Below are positions 1-38,246 of a DNA stretch of 64,000 nt, piece by piece; position 1 is the stretch's first letter, and every line of letters starts with the position of its first letter. The notes beneath the pieces were generated by a model. The model ran no database searches. It worked only from the letters and a program-made list of their open reading frames with translations, and had not been told where the DNA came from. Location of the stretch: the NCBI GenBank assembly GCA_007570785.1, contig ML664161.1:7696277-7760276 (forward strand), given 5' to 3'. Origin of the DNA: Antilocapra americana. Taxonomy: Eukaryota; Chordata; Mammalia; Artiodactyla; Antilocapridae. The position numbers and the translations under genes were made by a program.

Positions 1-56
1 AAATCAAGGTGGAAGGAAGATCCAGTACTGATAGAAATGACAAGCTAATATCAGGG

Positions 57-252
57 GCTTCCCAGGGTGCTTCTCCGCTTGCCTGGTGGCTCAGATAGTA
101 AAGAATCTGCCCTGGATTGGGAAGATCCCCCAGAGAAGGGAATGGCAATTTGCTCCAGTATTCTTGCCTGGAGAATCCCATGGGCAGAGGAGCCTGGCGG
201 GCTATAGTACATGGGATTGCAAAGCTTCGGACATGACTGAGTGACTAACTTT
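57..252 (+). repeat. Bov-tA/Bov-A SINE
   Basis: Shows the tRNA-like head (cctggtggctcag), the middle block around tattcttgcctgg and the tail agcctggcgggctatag followed by acatgactgagtgac. The head is disturbed around 70-78. Confidence 0.85.
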
Positions 253-261
253 CACACTTTC

Positions 262-462
262 TTTCCCAGGTGGTGCAGTGGTAAAGAATCTGTGCCAATG
301 TAGAAGATGAAAGAGGGTTTGATCCTTGGATTGGGAAGATTCCCCTGGAGTAGGAAATGGCAACCCACTCCAGTATTCTTCCTGGAAAATCCCAGAGGAG
401 CCTGGTGGGCTACAGTCTGTGCGGTCGCAAAGAGTCAGACACGACTGAGCATGCATATACAC
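262..462 (+). repeat. Bov-tA/Bov-A SINE
   Basis: Second full-length copy next to the previous one: head ggtggtgcagtggtaaag, middle caacccactccag, tail cagacacgactgagcatgc. A few bases are missing near 397. Confidence 0.85.
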
Positions 463-817
463 ATTTGCTAATATTAAGGGACTTAAGTACAGAACAAAGG
501 AGAAAAAGCCTAGGTATTCACACAAAAATACCAAGTGTCTTGTCCCCAAGTGAGTTCCTAACTCACAAGTGAATGACAAATGACGTCTTCAGCAGATAGG
601 GAGAACCACTGATCCACGTGTTCAGTTATGCCTAATCTCACTACAGTGGTTGGCTATTCCCATCCAGGACTCTTCCTGTGACTCATATGGTTCTATCTAC
701 ATATCTAGTACATGCAGACAGTAAATCACAGGTTGCTTTTATGTTACAAGGGTTTTTTTCACTCCTATTTCTGGAATGAGGAACAAGCAGAATATTTATC
801 TAGAGTATTTCACTTAC

Positions 818-27541
<26,724 letters not shown>

Positions 27542-27870
27542 TTTATGGGTCGGAGTCCTCCTCTTAATTCCAGGTCTAGAGTGGCAGATGCAGTGGCCCG
27601 CTTCTGAATGTCCTTCTCCAGCTCTCTGAGACTAGTTATACATTAGAATAGGAGGGGCCAGGCTGGGAGGCCAAGTCTAATCTTGGGCAGAGGTGAATAT
27701 CGATGAGAATCTGATCAATAAATGCTTTGCCTCTGTCACCTGTGGCACCAGTGTCTTTGTTCCACCAGGAAGGAAAATGGGAGCAGGTTTCTTCAGTGTA
27801 AGTTACAAACCAGAGACGGCTGAGTTTTAAGGCATGTGCTAAGTGTGGTAGTGACCAGGGGCAAGTGAAA
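27542..27870 (-). promoter_or_regulatory. SLC2A2: SLC2A2 5'UTR and proximal promoter region (start site not fixed)
   Basis: Single-copy sequence upstream of the SLC2A2 ATG. Human SLC2A2 has a leader of about 300 nt (family knowledge), so transcription should start near 27850. I see no TATA box at a convincing distance. On the plus strand ATCGAT (27699-27704) and ATCAAT (27714-27719) both fit the ATCRAT core bound by ONECUT/HNF6 proteins, 15 bp apart. Known GLUT2 regulators include HNF1, FOXA2, PDX1 and HNF6. The leader limits are inferred. Confidence 0.55.
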
Positions 27871-27984
27871 AAGAAAGCTTATAGAGTCTTTTGTAGAAAA
27901 TGAGATGTGCTGGCTGGCGTGCGCTGTGGTGGGGACAAGAAAGAGGCACTCAGGAGGCACATGCCCTGCAGAGAACCATGCTGT

Positions 27985-28160
27985 GGTGCTTGTGCTTCAG
28001 AGCCAGACTGTGTGGCCAGGGGTCCCTGTGGGCTTGAGTGGTTACCTGAATGGATTTGGAGAGTCGTGGACTTGGGTTTGAATCTCACCATTTTACTAGT
28101 GGTGTGACCTTAAGCACGAGACTTTTCTGTGCCTTAGTTTTACTTTTTTGATTGGGTTAA
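27985..28160 (+). repeat. MIR element
   Basis: ttgggtttgaatctcacc followed by tgtgacctta and cttttctgtgccttagttt is the clearest MIR in the window; it lies just upstream of the inferred SLC2A2 start site. Confidence 0.7.
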
Positions 28161-28739
28161 ACGTGGTGATATATGAAACAATCAGTGCTCAGCAAATGTT
28201 GGTTGCTATTGTTTTTGCTATTACTGTTATTGGTTCAGTGTATGTCAGGAAGTACCTGTCAGGGGCAGTAGTGCAGAGGTCTCAAATAAACCTGCTCACA
28301 GGGCTTGGGCTTGTGCCCGTCTGTGCATCCTCTATGAGGTCCAGTCTTTGTGGGGAGACAGGTGACATCTCATTTGGTTAAGCTTGAACTGTGTCTAGCA
28401 GAGAGTGTTACTGGTTCCACTGAGGCTCAACTGGAACCAGTGTCCAACAGAGAAAATGTAGCAAACAGCCCCTAAATGAGGGGTATTACAAAGAAACAGA
28501 GGGTGAGGATGTAAAGGAAACTCAGACTTCATTTGTCTTTTATTTCTCCAGCCTCTTTCCATTTCTGTCACTTCTAAGAGATAATGCAAGTGAGTAAATA
28601 ATTCATTTCAAGTCACAGTCCCAGGCTCTGAGATGCACAATATAAAAAGACATTTCAGAGCTCATAATGCATAAGGAGAGATAAACGTAACCATAGACAA
28701 CAATACAGTAATTTCTTGGTGAAAAGCCGTGAAGGAGTA

Positions 28740-28900
28740 TTACTAGCAAAGATAGTTAATCTTTATGAGTTCTTCCTTAGTGCCAGGTGCTGCCCTCAGC
28801 ACTTTACACACATTAACCAGTTCAGTCATAACAGAAGGCACTCTCCGTTGCACAGCCAAGCTTTGGGGAGCAGTTGTGAAATCAGACTTTGAAGACCCCA
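28740..28900. repeat. MIR-like relic
   Basis: gtgccaggtgctgccctcag, ttaaccagttcagtcata and gcacagccaagctttgg are in MIR order. Confidence 0.55.
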
Positions 28901-29159
28901 GGGAGCTACGCTGCCCTTAGTGCATAGCCTGGCTCCTGGCTTTCTGCTCTAGTTTTCAGCTGGTGATGCCCACAACCATTGTCAGAGCTCCTTTACTCAG
29001 GAGAGGACTCCTTAGCAATCATTTTCCAGTGACTTCACATTCTGCCAGAAAGTCTTTGTGCTGCCGTCAAAATGATAGTCCCCACCATTTACAAACCTTT
29101 ATTTTTGAAATTTTCCTTTTAAGAGATGTCCTTGAGTGCGGCGTGAGGTCAGGAAACCT

Positions 29160-29650
29160 TTAACTTTTACTAAGTTGGAGCTGCGCAGCGCGAGTAGGGT
29201 AGCTGTTCTCTCCATTGGAAGTGCACTCTGCTATTCGTTAACATGGGATGCGGGACCTTAAGCTACCCAGACCAGTTTCCTCTGGTTTAGTCCAGACCTC
29301 TCCTGCTTTGCTCTTCCTCAGAAATAAGTAATCTCTGCACCTTTAGGGATGGGCTGAAACTTTATCTCCAGTTGTAGGGTGGAGGAATTGTTAACAGCGA
29401 CTGCATTGGTATTTAGGTATTATCAGAGAACTGATGATGCATTTCAGCCTCTCGGGAGAGTCTGCCTTTGCGCGCACCCGAGGAGCAGCGGCTCCTCGTC
29501 CGATTGCCCGGAGTTATCGCGCTGTTTCCCTGGTTGTGAGATAAAGTCAGCCTTTTCTCGCTTTGCTGTCAGGATGGGGGCCACCCAATGAGGTGCACCA
29601 GTGCCTAGAATCACCCAGAGACGCCCTATGGGCGGTGCAAAACCAGCTCT
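29160..29650. promoter_or_regulatory. CpG-dense patch in intergenic DNA
   Basis: Around 29470-29540 I count about nine CpG in 80 bp (tttgcgcgcacccg, ctcgtccgattgcccg), and another group lies at 29181-29190 (gcgcagcgcg). Surrounding DNA has very few CpG. Contains a perfect 7-bp stem with 4-nt loop at 29480-29497. Could be a small unmethylated promoter or enhancer; no first exon is evident. Confidence 0.4.
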
Positions 29651-29828
29651 GTGTGGTGGGTGTTTTTTTGTTTGTTTGTTTTAGGATTCACTTTTTAAAC
29701 ACTTCAAGTCATATTCTGATTACTTCTTGATTAATTTAATCTTCATAGTAGGCACCAGTGGCTCTAACTAGAGAGAGTTTTCCAAGGATGGAAAAAAGCT
29801 TCCCCTTCTTTTTTTTGTATTATTTTTG

Positions 29829-30042
29829 CCCGCCGTCGCTCAGTCATGTCAGGCTCTTTGTGACCCCATGGACTGTAGCTTGCAAGGCTCTTCTGTCCAT
29901 GGGGATTCTCCGGGCAAGAATACTGGAGTGGGTAGCCATTCCCTTCTCCAGGGGATCTTCCCCACCCAGGGATCGAACCTACTTCTGCTTCTTCTGCATT
30001 GGCAGGCGGGTTCTTTACAAGCTGAGCCACCTGGGAAACCCC
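29829..30042 (-). repeat. Bov-tA/Bov-A SINE
   Basis: Reverse copy, well preserved: cgtcgctcagtcatgtcagg to gagccacctgggaaaccc. Confidence 0.92.
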
Positions 30043-30448
30043 ATAATATCTTTGAGTGAAATGAGAGCTTATTTCTATAAATGGAAAAAAGGCAACTCAC
30101 TCTCTTAGCATGCTGCTTTCTTCTCCAATCGGATTAGGTATAGAGAAGTATAAAGGCATCTCTGGGGAACCAAATAAAATGAGTTCAAACTGGGCCAAGC
30201 CAGGAGTGTGGGAAGAATACTGGGAAGTCCTAGATTCTGAAGAAGGCCAGTGTATTTTAAGATTTCTGAGTCAAGTTTGTCCTCATTGTAGCCTGCCTCT
30301 TCTCACCCTCTCCACAGATCCCACTCTGATCCACCCCACCAGCATCTCTCCTGAATGTGACTGCCCAGCCTGGCTTCCCTGCCCATCTCATCCTACAGCC
30401 TCTTTTTGACAGAGAAGCCAATGGTGATTTAAAAAGTAAACCAGACAG

Positions 30449-30613
30449 TAATGCTAAGTCGCTTCAGTGGTGTCTGATTCTTTGTGTCCCCATGGACTCC
30501 TCTGTCCATGGGATTCTCCAGGCAAGAATACTGGAGTGGGTTGCCATGCCCTCCTCCAGGGATCTCTTCCTGATCCAGGATCGAACCCACAGCTCTTGCG
30601 GCTCATGCACCAG
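30449..30613 (-). repeat. Bov-tA SINE, internally deleted
   Basis: Reverse copy (gctaagtcgcttcagtgg to gatcgaacccacagctc). The gactgtagcctgccaggc segment is missing and the head is truncated. Confidence 0.85.
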
Positions 30614-30624
30614 AAAGTAATACC

Positions 30625-30995
30625 CCTTGCTTAAAAGTCTCCAAAGACTTCCCTGTCACCCTTAGAAGGAAACCCACATTGGTCAGCACAGCCTGAGAGG
30701 CTGATTTGATATAGCTTTCCCTGACACTGACCTAGCCTTTTACTGCTCTCCTTCTCTGGGCTTAGCCACATTGTCCTCAGACTTGATTAAAGTGTTCCAG
30801 TCTCAGCACCTTTGTACTTGATGTGGCTCTGCCTTCAGCACTCCAGCCCAGGCTTGTCTGAGATTGGCTCCTCTACATTCCCTTGAGGGCTCACCGAGGC
30901 TCTCCAAGCAGGCTTCTTAAGGTGGACACAACCTACTCCCCAACTCATTCTCAGGCCTGTTACTTTGCTTTATTTTCTTCATAAATCTATGCTTG
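30625..30995 (+). repeat. L2-like LINE relic
   Basis: caaagacttccctgtcaccc, agcacctttgtacttgatg and cttctctgggcttagccaca match the ordered phrases of old L2 3' regions. Diverged. Confidence 0.5.
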
Positions 30996-30999
30996 AAAT

Positions 31000-31136
31000 C
31001 TGATTTACCATTATTTATTAAAAATTAAACATTTAATAAGTTGAAATGTCTAGTCAAAATATCTAATTATTAAAATATCAAATATTGAAATTATTTTGTT
31101 ATTTAAACTTATTATTTGTTACTATTTTGTTATCTG
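31000..31136. other. Very AT-rich stretch
   Basis: Almost only A and T (attattaaaatatcaaatat type). No feature recognised. Confidence 0.7.
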
Positions 31137-31305
31137 GACTTCCTTGGTGCCTTCGATGATTAAATGTCTGCCTACAATGCATGAGACCTAGGTTCGATCT
31201 CTGGCTTGGGAAGATCCTCTGGAGAAGGAAATGGCAACCCACTCCAGTACTCTTGCCTGGAAAATCCCATGGACAGAGGAGCGTGATAGGCTACAGTCTA
31301 TCATG
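31137..31305 (+). repeat. Bov-tA/Bov-A SINE, 3' truncated
   Basis: Head tggacttccttggtgcc through caacccactccagtactc to ggctacagtctatcat. Confidence 0.85.
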
Positions 31306-31319
31306 GTCCACTTTCCTCA

Positions 31320-31430
31320 CCACATTTAAGTTCCATGAATGTGGAGGAGACCTTGCCCTTCTTGTTATCTGCAGCGGCTTGAGAGTGCCTGGTACATAGT
31401 AGGCACTCAGTATTTGTTTAACAAATGAAA
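31320..31430 (+). repeat. L2 3' end relic
   Basis: gagagtgcctggtacatagt followed by aggcactcagtatttgtt is the standard L2 terminus. Confidence 0.6.
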
Positions 31431-31875
31431 GAAGTTCAAAAAGAGTTACTTTGTTGCAATAGTCTGAGGCTGGCATTGGGACATTTATCAATTTAACATT
31501 CAATAAATGCAGTTTACTGAACATCTTTGTAGGTTCTAATCACAGCAATGAACAAAACAGAATATCTGCTCATGTGGGGTTAACTTTCCATGAAAGAAAC
31601 TAAACAGGTGCTTAGGAAGAGAAAGCAGGGACACTCACTTTGGAAAAGAATCGGATGTGACTTTGCAACTAAAGATCAACAGAAATCGGTCCAAGAAGTC
31701 GAGAGAGTCACAGCCCCAGTGAGCAGAGATACCTCCTCTTTCCTGCACCTGGGGGAAAGGGTCAAGAGGTGCCCAGGCCTCTGTGTGCATTTGGGTTTAT
31801 CATCTGAGAAAGTCTGAGTGTTGCTAGATGAGCACTGAGCTAGCCAGAAGAATCTACTAATCCCTTTTTGTGTGT
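31431..31875. other. Unassigned intergenic stretch
   Basis: No repeat or gene recognised except a short match (gttctaatcacagcaatgaac) typical of old repeats. Short open frames are unsupported. Confidence 0.5.
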
Positions 31876-32084
31876 GTTAGGCCCTTAGTCGTGTCTGACT
31901 CAGGGACCTATGGACTGAGTCAGATTCTAATGTCCATGGGCTTCTCCAGGCATGAATACTGGAGTGGGTTGCCATTTCCTTTTCCAGAGGATCTTCCCAA
32001 CTCAGGGATCAAACCCAGGCCTCCTGCATTGATTTTTTTTTTTTTTTTTTTTTACCGTTTGAGCCACCAGGGAGGCACCAGTTC
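31876..32084 (-). repeat. Bov-tA SINE with internal T21 run
   Basis: Reverse copy with the head gagccaccagggaggc at the right. The usual gcaggcggattcttt segment is replaced by 21 T (32033-32053). Confidence 0.88.
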
Positions 32085-32274
32085 CACCTAACCCACCTAT
32101 AGGTTAGTCATTGAATTGACTCAGTAATGGGCAAGTTTAAAAGAAAGAAAAGGAATAAAGGAAATAGGCTAATTTACTGGCTGCCACAGACAGAACTGGC
32201 ACAGACAACCTGCCCCATGTCCTTCCCTCTTAGTCTCAGCACAAGACAATCTTCTTAAGGTCCTCAAAGGTTAC

Positions 32275-32640
32275 ATGCTGTGATGATTGATGTGATGTCT
32301 CAACTTGGCAGGCCACAGTGCCCAGACATTTGACTAAATATTATTCTGGATATTTCTGTGACGGGTTTCAATGAGATATGTATTAAAATCAGTAGACACT
32401 AAATAAAGTGGGTTGCCTTCTAGAATGTGGGTGGGTCTCATCCAATCCGTTGAAAGTCTGATAGAACAAAAACCTGACATCTCCTGAGCAAGAGGGAATT
32501 CTCAGGCTTTGGACTCAAACTCTAACTCCTTCCTGACTTCCCAGCTTGCCGTACTCGCCCATCATATTCTGGACTCACCAAGCACCCACAACCACACAAG
32601 ACAATTCCTCAAAATCTCTCTCTCTCCCTCCCTGGGGGAC
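32275..32640 (+). repeat. Ancient mammalian repeat, partial
   Basis: gatgtctcaacttggcagg, gtgggtgggtctcatccaat and gacatctcctgagcaagagg follow an old family. A terminal piece of a similar family appears at 61450-61500. Name not assigned. Confidence 0.5.
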
Positions 32641-32740
32641 CTCTTGACCCCTTCTCAAGGAAAACCTACTGCCCCCAGGTGCAGGGAAGAGGAAGTAGCC
32701 CTGGTCACTGGGGCTGTGACTCTCTTGACTTCTTGGACAG

Positions 32741-32953
32741 ATTGTTGTTTAGTCACTAAGTCATGTCTGACTCTTTGCAACCACACAGACTGTAGCCTGC
32801 CAGACTTCTCTGTCCATGGGATTTCCCAGGCAAGAATACTGGAGTGGGTTGCCATTTCCTTCTCCAGAGGATCTTCCTGACCCAGGGATTAAACCTTATA
32901 TCTCCTGCATTGGCAGGTGGATTCTTTACTGCTGAGCCACCAGGGAAGCCCCT
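32741..32953 (-). repeat. Bov-tA/Bov-A SINE
   Basis: Reverse copy, full length: ttgtttagtcactaagtcat to gagccaccagggaagcccc. Confidence 0.92.
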
Positions 32954-34738
32954 CTTGGACTGATACAGTGACCTTAATAGCCGTTCAGTGACTCACACTG
33001 GGAGTCTCAGGTACCAGCTGAAAAGCTACCCAATAGCCGTACAAGTCTAGACACTGCCCTCACCTTTCATTTATCTGTTTTTCTCCTTTCAAAAATATCT
33101 ACTTCATCTTAATAGCAAATTAAATATAAATACATGAGACCATTGTCACTGAGAAAATTTTGTAGGCTACAGATAAAGCTGGAACGACCCTCTACCACCA
33201 CTTTCAGCCACAACATTTGATTAGAGATGTCTCTGTTTTCAGCTTAGTAGGTATCTTTCCAATTCACCATCCCTTTTGAATCGCTTACTTTTGTTTCTAT
33301 CACTTTGCCTCCTCTCCAAATTTGTCCTGTCTGCCATGTTAGGATGAGGTCTTAGTTTAACTCCTCCTCCTCAAGAAGCTTCCTCTTGGTTTGCTTTCCT
33401 AGCATGGCTTAGAAGCTGTAGACAAGTGATGCCCAGTTCCTCAGGTGTCCAGATATCCCTTTCCAGCACCCAAGGCCTCTGCAGATCTGAGAGAGAACAG
33501 GAGGAGAAGAAGAGCAGCTGTGTCTCTATTTCTGGCCAGTCCAGATGACTTCCTGAAATGGTTTTATGTCTTTTCTGAACCCAGTGAACCTTATAAAATG
33601 AATTTTTGTCACCCTCTTACAAGGGTTTGGAGCACTGGACTGGCGTCAAGAGACGTCTTTTGGATTTTCTCTCCCCAAAGGGTTAGCTCTTTGACTATGG
33701 GCAAGTCTTGCTCAACTTCTGTAAGCTTCATCTGTAGAACAAACTGGATAATCTCTGTCTCATCACATGAAAGATGAAGATTGTATCAGTCTCTAGGGAT
33801 TGTTGTGAGGGTTAAATAAGATAGTATGGATACAGTGCTTAGAATAAAGCCCAGCACACAGTCAGCTCTCAGTACATGTCAGCTCTTAGCATTTTTCTGC
33901 TCTCAGTTTCCATGATTCTTTGTTCCTAACCTCCTCTCCAAAAGTTAGTATAGGGTCCTGTGACCCCCAAGGTTGACTAGCTACGTGAGTTCTGCTCCTT
34001 CTTTTAGCCTGGAATTTGTGTTATTTGTCCTTGAGAAAAGAGCAAGGGGCCACCTAATGAGTGGATTTGTGTCATTCATGTCATGGAAGTTTGACAATCT
34101 GTGACAAATTCCTTTGACAGATGTGCATCTATGGCAATTTATCAGTGAGCACTGTCTCAAATTAGTTAATCACTGGGCCATTCAGTCTAAATTGAATGGT
34201 GCTACTGCATGCAGAAAATTTTTGTTTGCAATTCTTGAGTCATCTCAGTTTAAATTAAGTCAATTAAAATTCCCTGTTCCTAACCATTTTTCTATCAAGT
34301 GTGCCTAAATGTCCACAATACTCTGCAGGGCATCTTTCTATTTATGAGTCTGTGTCTCTTTAATGTCTGTGAGTTAATCATTTTCCGACATTGTGCTGTT
34401 TTCTTTCACTGCCTTCTGTACCATTCGCTGCTAATTTTCAGGGTGCTAAGGGAGGTTGACATATAAAGTGGGAGTGAAGATCATGAGGTCCTCATTGAGA
34501 TTTAGCAAACAATGTTGCTCAGTGCTATTGACCCATAGGTCACCAGTAAAAGAAGCAGTGTCAGGGAGAAATGATTCTCGTGACAGCTGTTTACCAGAGA
34601 GGAGTTCCAGGAATGTACTGTAACACGCAGATGGTGCAACTCAGTGGTGGGCGAGATGTTGACCAGGTGCTTTTTTGTCTTGTGCAACTTGAAGAGACAC
34701 ACTCAGCTAAATTTATTAATCCCATTCTCCTCAGAAAG
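32954..34738. other. Intergenic stretch with one MIR/L2 relic
   Basis: Mostly unassigned. A MIR-like relic spans about 33625-33890 (ttggagcactggactggcg, ctatgggcaagtcttgctc, gagggttaaataagatag). No gene support for the 110-codon frame at 33445-33777. Confidence 0.5.
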
Positions 34739-34951
34739 GGCTTCCCTGGTGGCTCAGACAGTAAAGAATTTGCCTGCAATGCAGAAGACCTGGGTTTGAT
34801 TCCTGGGTTGGGAAATCCCCTGAAGGAGGGCATGGCAACCCACTCCAGTATACTTGCCACAATAACCCCATGGACAGAGGTGCCTGGCAGGCTACATTCC
34901 ATGGGGTTGCAAAGAGTCAGACAGACTGCGCAACTAACACTTAACTCTCCT
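34739..34951 (+). repeat. Bov-tA/Bov-A SINE
   Basis: Full-length: gggcttccctggtggctc to cagactgcgcaactaacac. Confidence 0.92.
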
Positions 34952-35177
34952 CAAAAAATCCTCACTGTTTACAAACACCCAATGGGGGCTCTGGCATCTC
35001 TTGGAGCGTCAGTGGCAAGACAGGTGAAAATAAACCCAAAGAGAATGTCTCTCTCCCTTACATCTTGAAATCATCTTCCCTCTTTGAACAGGGCAAGTGG
35101 GTTTGGGGAAGCACTTTGTGGTGGTTGGTGGGAAGAGGAAGTGGTTTTCAAATGAGTACATCAGAAATTGAAGCTCA

Positions 35178-35462
35178 AGAATCTTCCTTGGTGGTCCAGT
35201 GGTTGAGAATCTGCCTTCTGGTGCAGGGGAGACTGGTTCGATCCCTGGCTGGGGAGCTCAGAGCCTACATGCCAAGGAGCAACTAAGCATGCATGCTGCA
35301 ACTAGAGAGGCATGTAGGCTCTGGAGCCTTGGCGCCACAACCTGCTGAGCCCACTTGCTCTAGAACCAGCGCTCTGCATCAAGAGGAGCCCCAGCATGCC
35401 ATGACCAATGAAAGCCTGAGCACCATAAGGAAGACCCAGGGCAGCCAAAAAAAGAAAAAAGT
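35178..35462 (+). repeat. CHR-type tRNA SINE
   Basis: Head ttccttggtggtccagtgg, then gcatgctgcaactagag and cagggcagccaaaaaaag at the A-rich end. Confidence 0.8.
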
Positions 35463-37310
35463 ATTTTAAATGAAGCTCAGTGCCTCTGTGTCTCAATGTA
35501 GTAGAGTCCTAGGAGCAACCCAATGGGCCTCTAGGGATGTTCTAGACTGCTGTAGGATGGCCAGCCTCCTCTCATAAGAGGAGACTACCCTAAGGTTGTG
35601 CCCTGTCTGGCTTCTCACTTCCAGTCACTCCTCTTCCTTCTCTTTTCCCAAAGTCTCCCCAGGTGGCCTATGCTGAACTGGAGGTGGAAACTGCTCTGCT
35701 TTGCTACAGCAAAAACACAGGCCCCTTACCCTGACAAAGACTGCAGTCAAATGTTGTGGGTGGGCTCTGATGCCTTTGTTTTGTCACTGATGGGTGCCGG
35801 GTGAAGAGGGCCAGAAACGTGGGGAGGAAAGAAGGTCATCCTAGGAAGCTTCTTATTCCACTGCTGATGCAGCCCTCCAGGCCACCTTGAGTCACTCAGG
35901 GACTTGAGGGTCTCTGAGGGGAAGTTAGTTAGAACTTAGAACTTCAGTTTGTCCTTTGTCCTTTGCAACTTTGTCCTTCCAAGACATGTAAGATCAGAGT
36001 AAGACATGTGAGATCACATGAAAGATCACAGCAAGGGATTGGTTTCTTGCCTATGGCTTCATACTAAAGAGCAAAAAGATGGTCTGGTGCTCCTTCACGT
36101 AAGTGTCCTGAGCGACAATTCTATTCCAGTTCTTTTCTGGTGGTTGTAGCACTGGCTGGGAGGCAGCTCCAGGTCTAGAATGTTCATGATCCGTGCCCTC
36201 ATCATCAGTAACACTTGACCTAACTCATCCATTGTTCTTACTCCCACATTTCTCACCAGTGAGAATTCACTCAGCATTTTAATCCATTAATTTGCTGCTG
36301 CAGAGCCAGTTCTGCCTCAGAGATAACCACCCCAGATGCCAAGGCCCTGAAAGATTGCTGTCTGAAAAGTTTATTGGATAACGAAATAAAAAAATCATCT
36401 CAAATACCAGATGTGAAAGATAATGCTTGTTCTCACTGTCACTGTCAACTTCCACAAAGTCTGTAGTGGAACTTTGGTGGGAATGTAGAAGTAAGAAAGA
36501 GATCAGGGAAGAAACCACATGTCTGCTGCAGAAGTCATTGCTTGATTTGTAAGGTCAAATTTGAGTCTAAAGACAGACTTTCTTATAAAGTATTTTTCAT
36601 TAAGGTAGTGTTATATTCATTTTTAAAAGTCCAGCAGAACTTGAGGAATGAAGCAGGCATATAACACAGGGCTACAAACCCAAGAGCACTGGATTGAAAT
36701 GTGCATCAAACAACAGAAGGTCAATAAAAGCTAATCTGATTTTTTAAAAAAGAAGGGGAGGATATGATTTGGAATATTGAGAGTAGCACAACATCTTATT
36801 CTTTCCCTTTTTAGAAAAACCAATATACATACTGATATTTAAAAAGTAAAAATGGTTTTCTTTGTAATATAGTTATTCTTCTAACATTTCTCTTGAATTT
36901 TATAGGCATTATTAGAGCCACTAGGCACAAAGTTCACAAAGAGCTTTTCTGCCGGGGCTCTGATCTGATCAACATAACACAGATGTGGGTAGGCAGGAAT
37001 AGCCAGGTGAATCTATTTTAGAAACAAGAAAGCGGAGGCTTGGGGTTGTCTGTTTGCTTAGATTCACCCTGCTTGCACATTGTGTTCTGACTTCACACCC
37101 TGTTTTTCTGTGTATTTTACAAATAAAGTCAATTCTTGGCTTTCCCTTTTTCACATTATTTCCACACGTTCTTTTAGTGAAAGATCAAGAAAAGCTTTCT
37201 CCCAGGGTGATCACTGACACTGAATCACAGTCTTGACACTAATGTCTCGGAAACCTAATGCTCTTGAATGAGATGCTACCCACGCTTTCTTTATTTTATT
37301 GTATTTTATT
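35463..37310. other. Unassigned intergenic stretch
   Basis: 1.8 kb without a repeat or gene that I can recognise. A 13-bp unit aagacatgtaaga/aagacatgtgaga is duplicated near 35980-36015. Open frames are short. Confidence 0.5.
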
Positions 37311-37311
37311 T

Positions 37312-37448
37312 TCCTATTTTTTTTGGCTGTGCCACAAGGCATGTGGAATCTTATTTCCCTGACCAGAGATTGAACACACTTCCTTCAATCCCCCCAGCCC
37401 CCCAAAGAGGAAGCACGATGTCTTAATACTGTACCTCCAAGGAAGTCC
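37312..37448 (-). repeat. tRNA-derived SINE (CHR/tRNA-Glu type), reverse
   Basis: tggctgtgccacaaggcatg, ttccctgaccagagattgaa and the head ccaaggaagtccc; its middle part is altered. Confidence 0.75.
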
Positions 37449-37496
37449 CTGGAATTCTTTATTTTACATAAAATGGGTACTCTTTGCACATGCGTG

Positions 37497-37713
37497 CATG
37501 CTAAGTTGTTTCAGTTGTGTCTGACTCTTTGTGATCCATGGACTGTAGCCCACCAGGCTCCTCTGTCCATGGGATTCTCCAGGTGAGACTACTGGAGTGG
37601 GTTGCCATTTTCTCCTCCAGGGTATCTTCCTGACTGAGGGATTGAACTGGCGTCTCCTGCAGTTCCTGCTTTGCAAGTGGATTCTTTACCATCTGAGCCA
37701 CCAGGGGAGTCAT
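37497..37713 (-). repeat. Bov-tA/Bov-A SINE
   Basis: Reverse full-length copy: gcatgctaagttgtttcag to gagccaccaggggagtc. Confidence 0.92.
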
Positions 37714-38246
37714 ACTCTTTGCACAGTCATTGTTATTGGAGTCGTTTGGTTGAAAAGCACCAGAATGGTCACCAATAAGGCCAACTTCTTATTTGGGTTC
37801 CATCATTGCACACTGTAAGATCTTGAGCAAGTCTTTTCTAACTCTTTGCATCTCAGCAACTCCATTCACAAAATGAGGGGATTAAGCAGAAAGCTCTAAA
37901 CTAGAGTTAGGGAAATTTTTAAAAATACAATGGAAAAAATTAAAATGTATAAGGAAAAATAATTAGAACATAAAAAAATAGTAAAGACCAATGAAACAAC
38001 CAAGAGACTAAAGAATTAAGAGTAAAGAGAGATTATAAGTGCAGATAAAAGCATAAAATGTAAATAAAAAGAGGGAAAGGGTTGAAAGCAAATAACACAA
38101 GGTAAACAGAGATATTTAAGCATAAAAATATTAAAAGAAGGAGAAAATCAAAGTAAGAAGAATTTTAGGTTGCAAAGAAGCAGAGATCAAGACAGTTACC
38201 AAATAAAAGGAAGAGGTTAAATAGAACAAAAAAATATATAGCTAAG
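37714..38246. other. A-rich low-complexity stretch upstream of BovB
   Basis: From about 37910 the plus strand is strongly A-rich (aaataattagaacataaaa type). MIR-like words occur at 37800-37890. No coding signal. Confidence 0.6.

Larger units (their letters stand above)
1..817 (-). other. SLC2A2 intron 8 (partial)
   Basis: Contains two adjacent plus-oriented Bov-tA-type SINEs (57-252 and 262-462). From about 470 to 810 the DNA is AT-rich and unassigned, with no coding signal. Confidence 0.85.
27871..29830. other. Region upstream of SLC2A2 (promoter-distal, intergenic)
   Basis: Holds MIR relics (27985-28160, 28740-28900) and a CpG-dense patch (about 29160-29650). Otherwise no recognised repeats, which makes it a plausible regulatory interval for SLC2A2. 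No coding frame with support. Confidence 0.6.

Noticed and set aside
29379..29591. 70-codon frame in the CpG-dense patch
   Set aside because: No family resemblance, start context or splice signal; CpG-rich DNA has few stops by chance.
33445..33777. 110-codon plus-strand frame
   Set aside because: Runs into a MIR-like relic (after about 33625); no supporting homology.
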